Origin: an uncultured Lachnospiraceae bacterium
GTDB lineage: Bacteria > Bacillota > Clostridia > Lachnospirales > Lachnospiraceae
Assembly (NCBI GenBank): GCA_934385475.1
Contig: CAKRPS010000015.1
Coordinates: 1-57,490 of the forward strand
Length of the DNA stretch: 57,490 nt
Reading direction: 5' to 3'
Positions 17,533-26,656 of the stretch are shown here, piece by piece (the first letter of the stretch is position 1; each line of letters starts with the position of its first letter). The translations under genes and the position numbers were made by a program. The notes under the pieces were generated by a model. That model was given only the letters and a program-made list of their open reading frames with translations, searched no databases and was not told the origin of the DNA.

Positions 17533-19263
17533 TTATTTCACCATCACCACCGAATATCCCGGCACTGTCAGTGCTCCATTCCGGAGCACTGCTTCTTCTG
17601 TGCCCGTAAGAAGCACTCCACCAATCCCAAGACTGTTTCCACTCTTTTCGCTAACCGTGACACCGGACAAATCTATGACCGTGCTCTCCGGTGCAAGGTT
17701 GTACACCAAAAGCAATTCCGAATCGCCATACGTTTTCTTTATCACGCAGACTTTATCATCCGAAACACTCTCCTCAAAAGTCACCGTTCCACGGGCTATC
17801 TCAGGGTACTCATTTCGGAATTTTATCGTCTGTCTGACAAACTGGTAAATGGAATTTCCGTCGTTTTCCTGTGTCATAAATGAACCGTATTTCATTTTTA
17901 TGGCATCCATGCCTGCTGGTCCTTTACACATTCCATCGGCCGCTGCATCCTCGCTCCAATACATCGGCGCACGTTTATTTTCATCCCGGCCGGAGCCTTT
18001 CATGCCAAGTTCTTCTCCATAATACAGAAAAACACTTCCGGACATCAAAAGGTTCATTGCCTGCGCGATCTTTGTCTGTTTTTCACTGTTATCCCCGGAA
18101 TAATAACCTGCGCTTCGCGCCATATCATGGTTTGTATAAAATGGTGCATCAATATAGCTGTCACTGTACCGGGAAAGATTATCCTGAAGACTTACCAATG
18201 CCTTTCCATAGGAGGATGCAGAACCATTTTTAAGCACAGCTGCGATCGTACCGGTACTGTCTGCAAAAGAGAAATCAAAACAACTGTCAATACCGCTCTC
18301 ATAATATTTAACGTAGGTATTCTGGTCTGTCCAGACCTCAGCCACGATATAGGCATCCTCTTTTTTCTCTTTTACCATGGAATTAAACCATGACAAAACT
18401 TCCACATTTTTATCATCACTTCCACTGTAATACTCTTTTGCCGCATCCAGCCGGAATCCATCCACACCCATGCCCAGCCAAAAGTCCACGATCTTGTCAA
18501 ATTCATCACGGACCGCCTGGCTGCCAAGATTTAAATCCGGCATCCCACTCCAGAACTGTGCCTCATAATACCAGTCTGTACCATCAAGCTTACTGTAACC
18601 GCCCTGCATTTCCCTGGAAAAATTATAGTAATCCACATAAGGACACTCCAATGTATCCGGCTCTGCTCCCTGCGGCAGATTTTTCAGGTAATCTGCTGCT
18701 GTTTTAAACCATTCGTGCCCGGAAGACGTATGGTTCATGACAAGGTCGATAATGACATTAATCCCCCTCTCATGGCATGCCTCGATCAGATTTTTAAAAT
18801 CATCCATCGTACCATATTCCGTGTCAATACCACAGTAATCTGTCACATCGTATTTATGGTATGTTGTGGAAGGCATGACCGGCATCAGCCATATTCCATT
18901 ACATCCGAGATCCGTGTCTGTCGCCGGATCACCGTCATTGATATAATCTAACTTTTCCGTCAGTCCATTCAGATCCCCAATGCCATCCCCGTCACTGTCA
19001 AAAAAACTATACACAAACACCTCATACCAGGTACGGTAATTATCATCAATGATCTGCACATCTCCTGTATCGGCCTCATTCATCAGAGAAAGGGCTGTCA
19101 ATTCTCTGTTCTGTGTACCGGAATTTTCTTCCACGGACCTTTCCGTTGCCGTTCTGTCTGAATTATCCACAGTATTCCCCGAAAAAGCTGCTCCATTTCC
19201 GCATCCCCCTGCGTGAACTGTCAACATGCCGGCTAAAAGAGCCGCAATAATTCTCTTTTTCAT
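17533..19263 (-). CDS. Exported GH13 alpha-amylase family lipoprotein
   Basis: About 576 residues. The N-terminus is a lipoprotein signal peptide (MKKRIIAALLAGMLTV...AGGC) followed by a ~60-residue Ser/Asn-rich linker. The GH13 barrel carries the conserved regions: DLVMNHTS (region I), GFRLDAAKE near 270 (nucleophile Asp), IVAEVW near 307 (acid/base Glu) and YTNHDMAR near 377 (third Asp), then a C-terminal beta domain. It would cleave starch or maltodextrins at the outer face of the membrane and feed the MalEFG importer. I start at ATG 19263 with GAGGG five bases upstream; an in-frame ATG at 19275 lacks a site. The gene follows malG after a terminator, so expression may need read-through or an unrecognised promoter. 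Alternative specificities (neopullulanase, oligo-1,6-glucosidase) cannot be excluded. Confidence 0.88.
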   Translation of the reverse strand: MKKRIIAALLAGMLTVHAGGCGNGAAFSGNTVDNSDRTATERSVEENSGTQNRELTALSLMNEADTGDVQIIDDNYRTWYEVFVYSFFDSDGDGIGDLNGLTEKLDYINDGDPATDTDLGCNGIWLMPVMPSTTYHKYDVTDYCGIDTEYGTMDDFKNLIEACHERGINVIIDLVMNHTSSGHEWFKTAADYLKNLPQGAEPDTLECPYVDYYNFSREMQGGYSKLDGTDWYYEAQFWSGMPDLNLGSQAVRDEFDKIVDFWLGMGVDGFRLDAAKEYYSGSDDKNVEVLSWFNSMVKEKKEDAYIVAEVWTDQNTYVKYYESGIDSCFDFSFADSTGTIAAVLKNGSASSYGKALVSLQDNLSRYSDSYIDAPFYTNHDMARSAGYYSGDNSEKQTKIAQAMNLLMSGSVFLYYGEELGMKGSGRDENKRAPMYWSEDAAADGMCKGPAGMDAIKMKYGSFMTQENDGNSIYQFVRQTIKFRNEYPEIARGTVTFEESVSDDKVCVIKKTYGDSELLLVYNLAPESTVIDLSGVTVSEKSGNSLGIGGVLLTGTEEAVLRNGALTVPGYSVVMVK

Positions 19264-19299
19264 CTCATCCCTCATTTCTGCGCTATATATCTCTGCACT

Positions 19300-19368
19300 T
19301 TTACAATTACGTCTGCCTAGGCGTGTTCACGACTTGCACCCGTTAGAGCGCGCCCATGGCGCGCAAAC
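19300..19368 (-). mobile_element. Remnant of the 5' end of a group IIC-like intron
   Basis: On the minus strand the run CATGGGCGCGC-TCTAACGGGTG-CAAGTC-GTGAACACGC-CTAGGCAGACGTAA lines up, from memory, with the 5' domain I of the group IIC intron of Oceanobacillus iheyensis (CAUGGGUGC..UCUA..GGGUG..AGUC..GAAC..AGGCAGA.GUAA). It begins directly after the T-tract of the malG terminator, the site preferred by group IIC introns. No reverse transcriptase and no 3' half follow; after about 65 nt the sequence runs into the amylase leader. It is therefore a dead fragment. Confidence 0.55.
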
Positions 19369-19399
19369 AAAAAGAGCAGGAATTTCCCCTCCCTGCTCT
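19364..19399 (-). terminator. Intrinsic terminator after malG
   Basis: Minus-strand stem AGAGCAGG / CCTGCTCT (19399-19392 with 19380-19373), 11-nt loop, followed by TTTTGTTTG. It lies about 70 nt after the malG stop and closes the malEFG transcript. Confidence 0.8.
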
Positions 19400-19468
19400 C
19401 CTGGCAGATTTTCCATCCACCCATGGCATACCAAAACGTGCCCCTTATTCAATATAATATCCTGTGGA

Positions 19469-20377
19469 TCAGCCCTTGACAGCTCCGCTCATACCTTCCA
19501 CATAGAACTTCTGTGTCATTAAGAACAAAATAGCGATCGGGATTGATACCACAACTGCACCTGCTGCGAAACAGGTATACCAGCTATCAATATACTCTTT
19601 CTCAAGCATCTTCCAAAGGCCGATGGATACCGTATAATACCTTGCATCTGCGCGGCAGATAACTTTACCGAAAATAAAGTCAACCCACGGTGCCATAAAA
19701 GATGTTAAGATCGTATAAACGATAATCGGTTTACTGAGCGGCACGGTAATCTTTGTAAACACCTGCCATCTTGTCGCACCATCAATGATCGCAGCCTCAT
19801 CCAAAGACTTTGGAATCGTATCAAAAAATCCCTTTGAAACATAGAATCCTACACCAGAGCCAGCAGCAAATACGACAATCAGCGCCACACGGATCATTCC
19901 ACCATCAGCCAGATTAAGCGCTCTTAAAATATAGTACACAGCAATCATGGACATAAAGGATGGGAACAACCCGAGTATCATCGCAATATTCATAAATGGT
20001 TTTCTCATCTTAAAACGCATTCTTGACATACTATATGCCACAGAAAGCACAAAAATCGTAGAAATAATGCAGGTAAAAACTGCAATCACAAAGGTGTTCA
20101 TAAACATCCTCGGAAAGTCCAGAATACTGGTATCCGTAAACAATTTAATGTAGTTATTAAATGTGTATGTTTTCGGGAAAAATGTGGTTACATAAGAACC
20201 TTTCTCCCCGCGGAAGCTTGTCAGGACTACCCAGAAAATCGGGAGCAGCCAGATAAATGCCAGTATTGCCAGAAAAATATGAACTAACACATTTACCACT
20301 ATTTTACGGATTTTTGCCATATTGGATGTGCCACTTTTTTTTGCAGCAGCTGCTGTGTTCGTATGTGTCCTGCTCAT
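19469..20377 (-). CDS. malG: Maltodextrin ABC transporter permease, MalG type
   Basis: 302 residues with six predicted helices and the inner-membrane EAA loop (LDEAAIIDGATRWQVF.. around residue 195) by which sugar-importer permeases contact their ATPase. It shares one base with the malF stop (TAATG), and a GAGGAGGG site lies inside the malF end, so translation is probably coupled. No MsmX/MalK-type ATPase is encoded nearby, as is common in Firmicutes where one shared ATPase drives several sugar importers. The substrate (maltose/maltodextrin) is inferred from neighbours MalQ, the GH13 enzyme and the debranching enzyme. Confidence 0.87.
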   Translation of the reverse strand: MSRTHTNTAAAAKKSGTSNMAKIRKIVVNVLVHIFLAILAFIWLLPIFWVVLTSFRGEKGSYVTTFFPKTYTFNNYIKLFTDTSILDFPRMFMNTFVIAVFTCIISTIFVLSVAYSMSRMRFKMRKPFMNIAMILGLFPSFMSMIAVYYILRALNLADGGMIRVALIVVFAAGSGVGFYVSKGFFDTIPKSLDEAAIIDGATRWQVFTKITVPLSKPIIVYTILTSFMAPWVDFIFGKVICRADARYYTVSIGLWKMLEKEYIDSWYTCFAAGAVVVSIPIAILFLMTQKFYVEGMSGAVKG

Positions 20378-21759
20378 TACATGAATCCCTCCTCATCTTT
20401 ATAGGATGTGGTATTACGGTAGGTTATCAGTGCTACAATTGAAAGTACAACAAATGTCATAATACCGATAACGGCACCTAAGTTATAGTAATTCTTATCA
20501 ACAGTCAGCTTATACAGCCAGGTAACCAGAAGGTCTGTCTTTCCTGCTGTGGCATCCACCGGAGTAGGATTTCCACCGGACAGAAGGAAGATGACGTTGA
20601 AATTGTTGATATTACCGGTAAACTGTGTAATCAGATAAGGTGTCATAACAAATGACATGTAAGGCAGTGTAATTCTAAAGAATATCTGTACGGAATTGGC
20701 TCCGTCAATTTTTGCCGCCTCATAAAGTTCACTTGGAATATTCTGTAAAATACCGGTCACCTGAAGTAAAGTATACGGAATACCTACCCAGAGGTTGATG
20801 ATAATAACCGTTGCTCTCGCCCATGTTGCACTGGAAAAGAACGGCAATGCGGTATCGATCAGGCCATATTTTAACAACAGCGTATTTACGATTCCGGTTG
20901 GCTGTAACATGGTACGCATGATCAGCAGTGATACGAACTGCGGTACTGCGATAGAAAGTACAAAACAGAATCTCCAGAATGCCTTTCCTCTTGTCTCCTT
21001 ACGGTTGATGATGATTGCCAGGATCATGCCGAAAATATAGTTTAATGCGGTTGCTAAAACAGCCCAGATCAGTGTCCATCCCAATACGGAATAAAACTGT
21101 TTTCCGATGCTGTCACCGAAGTTTAAAATCTTCTGAAAATTCGCCAGTCCTACCCAGTCAAATAATACCAGATGCTCATTGACTTTACTGTAGTTTGTAA
21201 ACGCCATGGTAATGTTATAGATCAGCGGCAGGATTGTAAAAATTAAGATTCCCAGAAGCGGGGCTGCCAACAGTAATTTATATAAATTTTGATCTAACAA
21301 ACTCTTGCAGTCTTCTTTAAAGGTGTTTAAGTGCCCGCCTGATTTTGCCAGCACTTCCGATTTATAAGAGCTCCTTACGGACTCTCTCCATGCAATGATA
21401 AACATTGCTGTAATATAAACCGTTGCCACTCCATACAACAGGATCAGTGCTGACTGGTCTCCTGCGGTATATTCATAAATACTCTTTTTTTCATTCCATA
21501 CTTTTTCCTGCTCTCTCCAGCCAAGAGATGGCAGCATGGATAAATTATAAATTCCCGACCGGATCATGTACCAGATATATGCAGCTTCCACTGCAAGAAA
21601 AATGATTCCCTTTCCAATCTGTTTATGTGCAATATTTCCTAAGCCCATAATTAACAGAGAAAGTTTTGTGATTATATTTCCTTTTGTCACCGCATTTGTA
21701 ACCGTGTACGGCGTTGAAAATTCTTTATTTTTTCCTTTTTTCGTTCCAGCCTTATTCAC
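20377..21759 (-). CDS. malF: Maltodextrin ABC transporter permease, MalF type
   Basis: 460 residues. An extended N-terminus with extra hydrophobic segments precedes the six-helix permease core, and the EAA loop ELYEAAKIDGANSVQIF is near residue 345. The likely start is a GTG at 21759 with AAAGGAGG eight bases before it. It lies between malE and malG in one transcript; the malE-malF gap holds a strong hairpin that could lower malF/malG output relative to malE. Same inferred role as MalG: pairing to form the membrane channel of the importer. Confidence 0.87.
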   Translation of the reverse strand: MNKAGTKKGKNKEFSTPYTVTNAVTKGNIITKLSLLIMGLGNIAHKQIGKGIIFLAVEAAYIWYMIRSGIYNLSMLPSLGWREQEKVWNEKKSIYEYTAGDQSALILLYGVATVYITAMFIIAWRESVRSSYKSEVLAKSGGHLNTFKEDCKSLLDQNLYKLLLAAPLLGILIFTILPLIYNITMAFTNYSKVNEHLVLFDWVGLANFQKILNFGDSIGKQFYSVLGWTLIWAVLATALNYIFGMILAIIINRKETRGKAFWRFCFVLSIAVPQFVSLLIMRTMLQPTGIVNTLLLKYGLIDTALPFFSSATWARATVIIINLWVGIPYTLLQVTGILQNIPSELYEAAKIDGANSVQIFFRITLPYMSFVMTPYLITQFTGNINNFNVIFLLSGGNPTPVDATAGKTDLLVTWLYKLTVDKNYYNLGAVIGIMTFVVLSIVALITYRNTTSYKDEEGFM

Positions 21760-21795
21760 GTTATGGGCCTCCTTTAAATCTCAATGCAGAAACAT

Positions 21796-21821
21796 CCAGG
21801 ATGCCCATCCGGGCATCCTGG
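21796..21821 (-). promoter_or_regulatory. Intercistronic hairpin between malE and malF
   Basis: Perfect 11-bp inverted repeat CCAGGATGCCC-ATCC-GGGCATCCTGG, about 24 nt after the malE stop and 37 nt before the malF start, without a long T-tract. Such hairpins often stabilise the upstream binding-protein mRNA or partly terminate transcription, giving more MalE than MalFG. Confidence 0.75.
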
Positions 21822-21844
21822 GATTTCTATCAGGAAGAAATCGT

Positions 21845-23164
21845 TTACTGTGCAGCGTCTGTATTCATTGCCGTATTCATATCTTCTGTTTTCTCTGCTG
21901 CGTTATCGGCTGTGATCTCACCAGCGACTAATGCTTTACCCATATTCTCAGCAGGTGACCAGTAGTTACCCATCTCACTTACTAATGGCTGCATAACAGA
22001 AGTATCTGTCATAACTTTTGAAATTGCTGTTGCGATCGGATCATCTGCAATCTCAATATTTGTATTTGAAGGAAGAATGTTTCTCATGTCATAGTGATCT
22101 TTCTGCGCATCCTCGCCTGCAAGGTAAGCTGCCAGAGACATGGCAACCTGCATGTTCTCTGCGTTCGGGTTAACACCGATCGCTTTAGATCCCATGAAAG
22201 ATTTCATCTGGCCTTCTGTTCCACCGATGTTTACAGTAGGGAGGGCTGCAACCCCCATGTTGTCACCAAGGGCCTCTTTTACCCCTTCTGCATCCCATGT
22301 ACCAGAGAAGATAGCATTAACACTGCCATCACGCAAACCGGCGATACCTGCCCCATCTGCATCGTTGACGAAATTCGGGTTTTTGCAAAGGTCTACAAGA
22401 TACTCAGTAACTGCTGCTGCCTTGTCACCACTAAAATCGACACCTGCTGCTGCATCAGTACCATCACCAAATAATGTACATCCGTTTGCTACATAGAAAG
22501 CCTGAATATACCAGGAGTTAGATAATGGGAAGGAAACTTTTCCTTTCTCTAACATGGTATCAAAGCTCTTGATATCATCATCTGAAAATACACTCTTATC
22601 ATAGTACATAAACCATGTATTTGATGTGAATGGAAATGCTACTACTGCATCATTATAAGTAACCGATGCTACAATAGACTCCGAGTTCGTTGTATTTACA
22701 TAGTCAAGATAGCTTCCTCCAAGCTCTGCTAATGCGTTTGCGGCCAGCAGATCCGGAATGTTATCGTTTGCTAACATGTATACATCTGCAGAATTTTCAA
22801 CATCCTGTGTAACAGTTGCTTTCGCATCACCCTCTGCACATACACCATAGTTGAAAGTGATATCCCAGTTTGGATGAGCAGCATTGAATGCGTCACACTC
22901 TTTTGCAAGCCAGCCTGTATCCTGATCTTCCTGCGGACTCCATACAGTAAGTGTGCCGGACCATGCTTCTTCGTCAGAATCTGCTGTATCTTCGGCTGCT
23001 GCCTCAGTACCTGTTGTCTCCTCTGCGGCTGCTTCCTCAGTATCTTTTGTCTCCTCTGCGGCTGCATCACTTCCAGCATTGTCTGCTGTTTTGTTTCCGC
23101 ATCCTGCTACCATGGTTGTCATCATGGCTGCTACCATTAATAATGATACTGCTTTCTTTTTCAT
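21845..23164 (-). CDS. malE: Maltodextrin-binding lipoprotein, MalE type
   Basis: About 439 residues. Lipoprotein signal peptide with lipobox VAGC near residue 22, then an acidic Ala/Glu/Thr linker of about 50 residues made of imperfect repeats (AAAEET..., EAAAEETTG...), then a type I extracellular solute-binding fold (LTVWSPQEDQDTGW...). It captures sugar outside the membrane and delivers it to MalFG. The start is ATG 23164 with AGGAGAGG seven to eight bases upstream; the in-frame ATG at 23191 lies before that site. It lies 74 nt after malQ. Confidence 0.9.
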   Translation of the reverse strand: MKKKAVSLLMVAAMMTTMVAGCGNKTADNAGSDAAAEETKDTEEAAAEETTGTEAAAEDTADSDEEAWSGTLTVWSPQEDQDTGWLAKECDAFNAAHPNWDITFNYGVCAEGDAKATVTQDVENSADVYMLANDNIPDLLAANALAELGGSYLDYVNTTNSESIVASVTYNDAVVAFPFTSNTWFMYYDKSVFSDDDIKSFDTMLEKGKVSFPLSNSWYIQAFYVANGCTLFGDGTDAAAGVDFSGDKAAAVTEYLVDLCKNPNFVNDADGAGIAGLRDGSVNAIFSGTWDAEGVKEALGDNMGVAALPTVNIGGTEGQMKSFMGSKAIGVNPNAENMQVAMSLAAYLAGEDAQKDHYDMRNILPSNTNIEIADDPIATAISKVMTDTSVMQPLVSEMGNYWSPAENMGKALVAGEITADNAAEKTEDMNTAMNTDAAQ

Positions 23165-23238
23165 CTTTTTCCTCTCCTTTTCTTTTTCCAAAAAAGTTTT
23201 GTCTTTATATAAAATGCAATCTGCACTTTATAACATAA

Positions 23239-24720
23239 TTACCTGTGATAAACTGATGCGAGCGTTCGGATCCATGCTCTCCGCTCCTCACTCAGCCTGT
23301 CGGTTCCAATCCTCCATCTCCAGTTCCTGCCGACGGTGGACGGCGCATTCATCTGCGCTTCATTTCCCAGCTTCATCAGGTCCTGCATCTGTATGATCGC
23401 CACATCCGCAATACTTGCATAAGCCGCTCTTATCAGTGCGTCCGGTATTTCTTCTTTATATTTGATATTCAGGTATTCATACAGATACGCAAGCTCATAA
23501 TCTGTTTTATCCCTGAAATAACCGACGATTGTTTCATTATCATGTGTTCCCGCATAAACAACAAGATTGCAGTCGGTGTAATTATGTGGAAGGTGTTCAT
23601 TTGCCGCATCATCTCCAAATGCAGACATCAGAATTTTGATGCCCGGCCATCCGGTTCTTGCCATCAGCTTTTTCACACCCGGTATCTGATTTTTCCCTGC
23701 GATGTTCTCAACGATGATATGTGTATCTCCGATCACCTTCTCGATCGCATCCGTAAGTTTCTTTCCAGGACCTTTGCTCCACTTTCCACTTCTTCCATCT
23801 TCTGCTTTGTTTGGTACGACATAATACTTCACGACCGCCGCAAAGTGGTCAACCCGTATCACATCAAACAGTTTTGCATGTTCCAATATGCGCGCCTGCC
23901 ACCATACAAATCCATCCTCTTCCATCCGGTTCCAGTTATATACCGGACTTCCCCACTTTTGTCCGTTTTCCGAAAATGCATCCGGCGGAGAGCCAGCGAC
24001 TCCTTTGGGCGTTCCATCCTCTTCTAATAAGAAAAGTTCCCGGTTCGCCCATACATCCACACTGTCTAATGCCACATAAAACGGAAGATCGCCAATAAGC
24101 TGAACGCCTCTGCTGTTTGCATATTCCTTTAGTTTCTTCCATTGTCTGAAGAATTCAAACTGGCAAAATTCATAGAACAATATGTCTGTATGCAAATTTC
24201 TTTCATATTCCCTTAGCGCCTGCGGTTCCCGGTTGCGAAGCGGCGCATCCCACTTCTGCCATTCTTTATCGCCAAAATGTTTCTTTAATGCGGTATAAAA
24301 TGCATAATCCGAAAGCCAGCCGGCATTTTCATCACAGAACCTTACAAAAGCTTTATTTTCGATATCGAATCGTGCGAACGCCATTTTCAAAACCTTAAAT
24401 CGGTTTTCATAGATCATCGCATAATCGATGTCCGTCTCATCATTTCCCCAATGAAAACTTCGAATCTCCTCTACATTGAGCAGCTTCTCCTTCACCAGAT
24501 CATCCAGATCAATCAGATATGGATTTCCGGCAAATGCGGAATATGACTGATACGGACTGTCTCCGAAACCGGTCGATCCGATCGGCAGCATCTGCCAGTA
24601 ACGCTGTTTTAAATCCGCCAGCAGATCCACAAACCGGAATGCCGCATCTCCTAATGTACCAATTCCGTATGAAGATGGTAAACTTGTGATCGCTAAGAGG
24701 ATTCCTGCTCCCCTTGCCAT
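23239..24720 (-). CDS. malQ: 4-alpha-glucanotransferase (amylomaltase)
   Basis: About 493 residues, the usual GH77 length. Opening motif GILLAITSLPSSYGIG; catalytic regions RVDHF (nucleophile Asp near 288), IIVENIAGK (acid/base Glu near 335; AEDLG is more usual here) and GTHDNET (third Asp near 393). It transfers glucan segments between maltodextrins in the cytoplasm, releasing glucose and longer chains. Start at ATG 24720 with GGTGGAG upstream; the GTG within that site is an alternative. It is the first gene of the minus-strand mal operon and is divergent from the LacI-type regulator. Confidence 0.9.
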   Translation of the reverse strand: MARGAGILLAITSLPSSYGIGTLGDAAFRFVDLLADLKQRYWQMLPIGSTGFGDSPYQSYSAFAGNPYLIDLDDLVKEKLLNVEEIRSFHWGNDETDIDYAMIYENRFKVLKMAFARFDIENKAFVRFCDENAGWLSDYAFYTALKKHFGDKEWQKWDAPLRNREPQALREYERNLHTDILFYEFCQFEFFRQWKKLKEYANSRGVQLIGDLPFYVALDSVDVWANRELFLLEEDGTPKGVAGSPPDAFSENGQKWGSPVYNWNRMEEDGFVWWQARILEHAKLFDVIRVDHFAAVVKYYVVPNKAEDGRSGKWSKGPGKKLTDAIEKVIGDTHIIVENIAGKNQIPGVKKLMARTGWPGIKILMSAFGDDAANEHLPHNYTDCNLVVYAGTHDNETIVGYFRDKTDYELAYLYEYLNIKYKEEIPDALIRAAYASIADVAIIQMQDLMKLGNEAQMNAPSTVGRNWRWRIGTDRLSEERRAWIRTLASVYHR

Positions 24721-24790
24721 TCTTTTTTTCTCCACCGATCTTCCCGGCCTTTCCTTTTTATTTTTTCGTTTTTTTTCGTATCTGAGACAA

Positions 24791-24819
24791 TTTTATTACC
24801 GAGTGCAGGTTTTTGTCAA
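24791..24819 (-). promoter_or_regulatory. Putative promoter of malQ-malEFG
   Basis: Minus strand: TTGACA (24819-24814), 17-nt spacer, ATAAAA (24796-24791). Perfect -35, weak -10. It lies in the malQ/regulator divergent gap. No clear LacI-type operator palindrome was found beside it. Confidence 0.4.
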
Positions 24820-24932
24820 TAATATTGCAACTATCATCAATATTTTTGCCATATTTGCCGTTTTGGGCACATCATTTTTGTCTATTTTGACAATGAAATC
24901 CATGGAATTTTCGAAAATTTTAGTGCGTCTAC

Positions 24933-24961
24933 TTGTCAACTTTTCCTTTTCTTTATATAAT
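24933..24961 (+). promoter_or_regulatory. Promoter of the LacI-type regulator
   Basis: TTGTCA (24933-24938), 17-nt spacer, TATAAT (24956-24961), about 55 nt before the regulator start codon; nearly consensus for the housekeeping sigma factor. Confidence 0.75.
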
Positions 24962-25015
24962 TTGTTACAAATACAAAAAATCAATCTGTTTTTTACTAAG
25001 GAGAGTATCTTACCC

Positions 25016-26029
25016 ATGGCAACAATCAAAGATATTGCAACAAGACTTGGTGTTTCTGTCAGTACCATATCAAAGGGCTTAAACGGTGCAAGTGACATCA
25101 GCGAAGAATTGCGTCAGATGGTACTTGACACTGCAGTTGAAATGGGATATACAACCAAAAAGTCAAAGAAAAAAGAAAACCGCAAACTTGCGGTCTTTGT
25201 TGAGAATATGGAATATGAAACGGAAGACCAGTTTGGCTATGACATCGTGCTCGGTTTCAAACAAAATGCCTTCCGCTATAAATGGGATGTCACCGTCATT
25301 CCAGTCACACCCGCGTTTCAACTCACGGAAAAATACGATACTTATATATTAAAAAACGGTTTCTGCGGTGCTTTTTTAGTTGGATTTGCCCTGCATGACG
25401 AATGGATGCAACAGCTTTCCCACACTACAATGCCGACCGTTCTTTTCGATAACTATATTGAAAAAAATCCGAATGTCTGCTATGTCGGTACCGATAATTA
25501 TGAGGGCATTGACGCAGCCGTAGACCATCTTTACATGCTTGGCCACAGAAAAATTGCTTTCTTAAACGGTTCCCTGCACTCCATGGTATCCGAACAGCGC
25601 CAGGAAGCATTTTATAATAGTATGAAGGAACATGGTCTGACCGTTGATGAGAGACTGACTGCCTACGGCTATTATGTCGCCGACAGTGCAAGGTATCACG
25701 TTCCCACATTTCTCAGTGCAGGTGCCACCGCGATCATCTGCGGCAACGACCTCATCGCCTCCGGTGTAATTACCGAGTGTAAGCTGCGCGGCTTCCGTGT
25801 TCCGGAAGATATCAGTGTTGTCGGTTTTGATGACCTGCCATTCTCTGCTTCCTTAGAGCCACCGCTTACCACGGTCCGTCAGGAGCGCAATGAACTTGGA
25901 AAATGCGCTTACGTCGTTTTAAATTCGCTGGTGCACCACATCCCGTTCTGCCGGACGCAGATCCGTGCCAGACTCATAGAAAGAGAATCGACAGCACGCT
26001 GTCAGGCAACGCCCGGAACACTGTTTTGA
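25016..26029 (+). CDS. LacI-family transcriptional regulator of the mal region
   Basis: 337 residues, the normal LacI length. The N-terminal helix-turn-helix is TIKDIATRLGVSVSTISKGL, then a hinge and a periplasmic-binding-protein-like sensor domain (FLVGFAL.., VGTDNYEGIDAAVDHL, ISVVGFDDLPFS). The open frame extends upstream, but the start is ATG 25016, supported by AAGGAG nine to ten bases before it and by the family's usual start. It is divergent from malQ and probably controls the mal genes in response to maltose or maltodextrin (inference from position; MalR-like). A consensus promoter precedes it. Confidence 0.88.
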   Translation: MATIKDIATRLGVSVSTISKGLNGASDISEELRQMVLDTAVEMGYTTKKSKKKENRKLAVFVENMEYETEDQFGYDIVLGFKQNAFRYKWDVTVIPVTPAFQLTEKYDTYILKNGFCGAFLVGFALHDEWMQQLSHTTMPTVLFDNYIEKNPNVCYVGTDNYEGIDAAVDHLYMLGHRKIAFLNGSLHSMVSEQRQEAFYNSMKEHGLTVDERLTAYGYYVADSARYHVPTFLSAGATAIICGNDLIASGVITECKLRGFRVPEDISVVGFDDLPFSASLEPPLTTVRQERNELGKCAYVVLNSLVHHIPFCRTQIRARLIERESTARCQATPGTLF

Positions 26030-26032
26030 TGT

Positions 26033-26656
26033 GCTATTTCAGAAAGAAGCTTGCTCTATATGATGAATATGTCACATACGGAGCTTTTCCCGAACTTGTT
26101 GACATCGTACACAAAAGAACCTGCCTGAGCAGCATTTACCAGACCGTTTATATCGGAGACATCATTACGCGGAATAAAATCACCAACGATTTTGCGGTAA
26201 AACTTATTTTGAAAAAAATTGCGGAAGCAATTACCAAACCACTCTCCTTTAGCCGACTCACTAATATAGTTAAAAGCACCGGTACCGCCCTGGGAAAACA
26301 GACTGTAATCAATTATGTTGGCTACATGATAGATTCCTATCTGATTTTTGCAATTCAGAATTATGCAGGAAAACTTGTTGATAAAGAAACCTCTCCTAAA
26401 TACTATTTTATGGATACCGGTCTCCTTGGTCTTATGCTTTTGGACTGTAAGTCTGCAGGTACTTGATAACATGGATACAAGAGAACGCGAAACCAGAGCT
26501 TTTGTAAAGCTCAACAATTTTATCCAAGACTCAAGATGTATTCTGATAACAAATAGTGAAGAAGCTATTCTTGACTGTAACGGCATCGAGATGGAAGTTG
26601 TGCCGGCCTGGAAATGGTTACTGGATATAACAGAAAAGGACAAACTCATCTTATAA
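26033..26656 (+). pseudogene. Remnant of a DUF4143-type AAA ATPase
   Basis: From about 26050 one frame encodes YDEYVTYGAFPELVDI...YIGDIITRN...LGKQTVINYVGYMIDSYLIF...YYFMDTGLLG, typical of the C-terminal DUF4143 half of AAA-type ATPases. The frame ends near 26466, and about 26470-26656 in another frame encodes the family's C-terminal end (ETRAFVKLNNF...EMEVVPAWKWLL). The N-terminal P-loop half is absent and an internal stretch is lost at the frame change. It begins right after the regulator stop and overlaps the hemZ 3' end by 11 nt. A decayed accessory gene. Confidence 0.75.

Noticed and set aside
22951..23396. Ser/Ala- and Leu/Cys-rich plus-strand frames opposite malE
   Set aside because: They are caused by the repetitive linker of MalE read on the other strand.
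24686..25015. N-terminal extension of the LacI-type regulator
   Set aside because: The extension is Phe/Leu-rich, covers the consensus promoter, and the helix-turn-helix begins right after ATG 25016.
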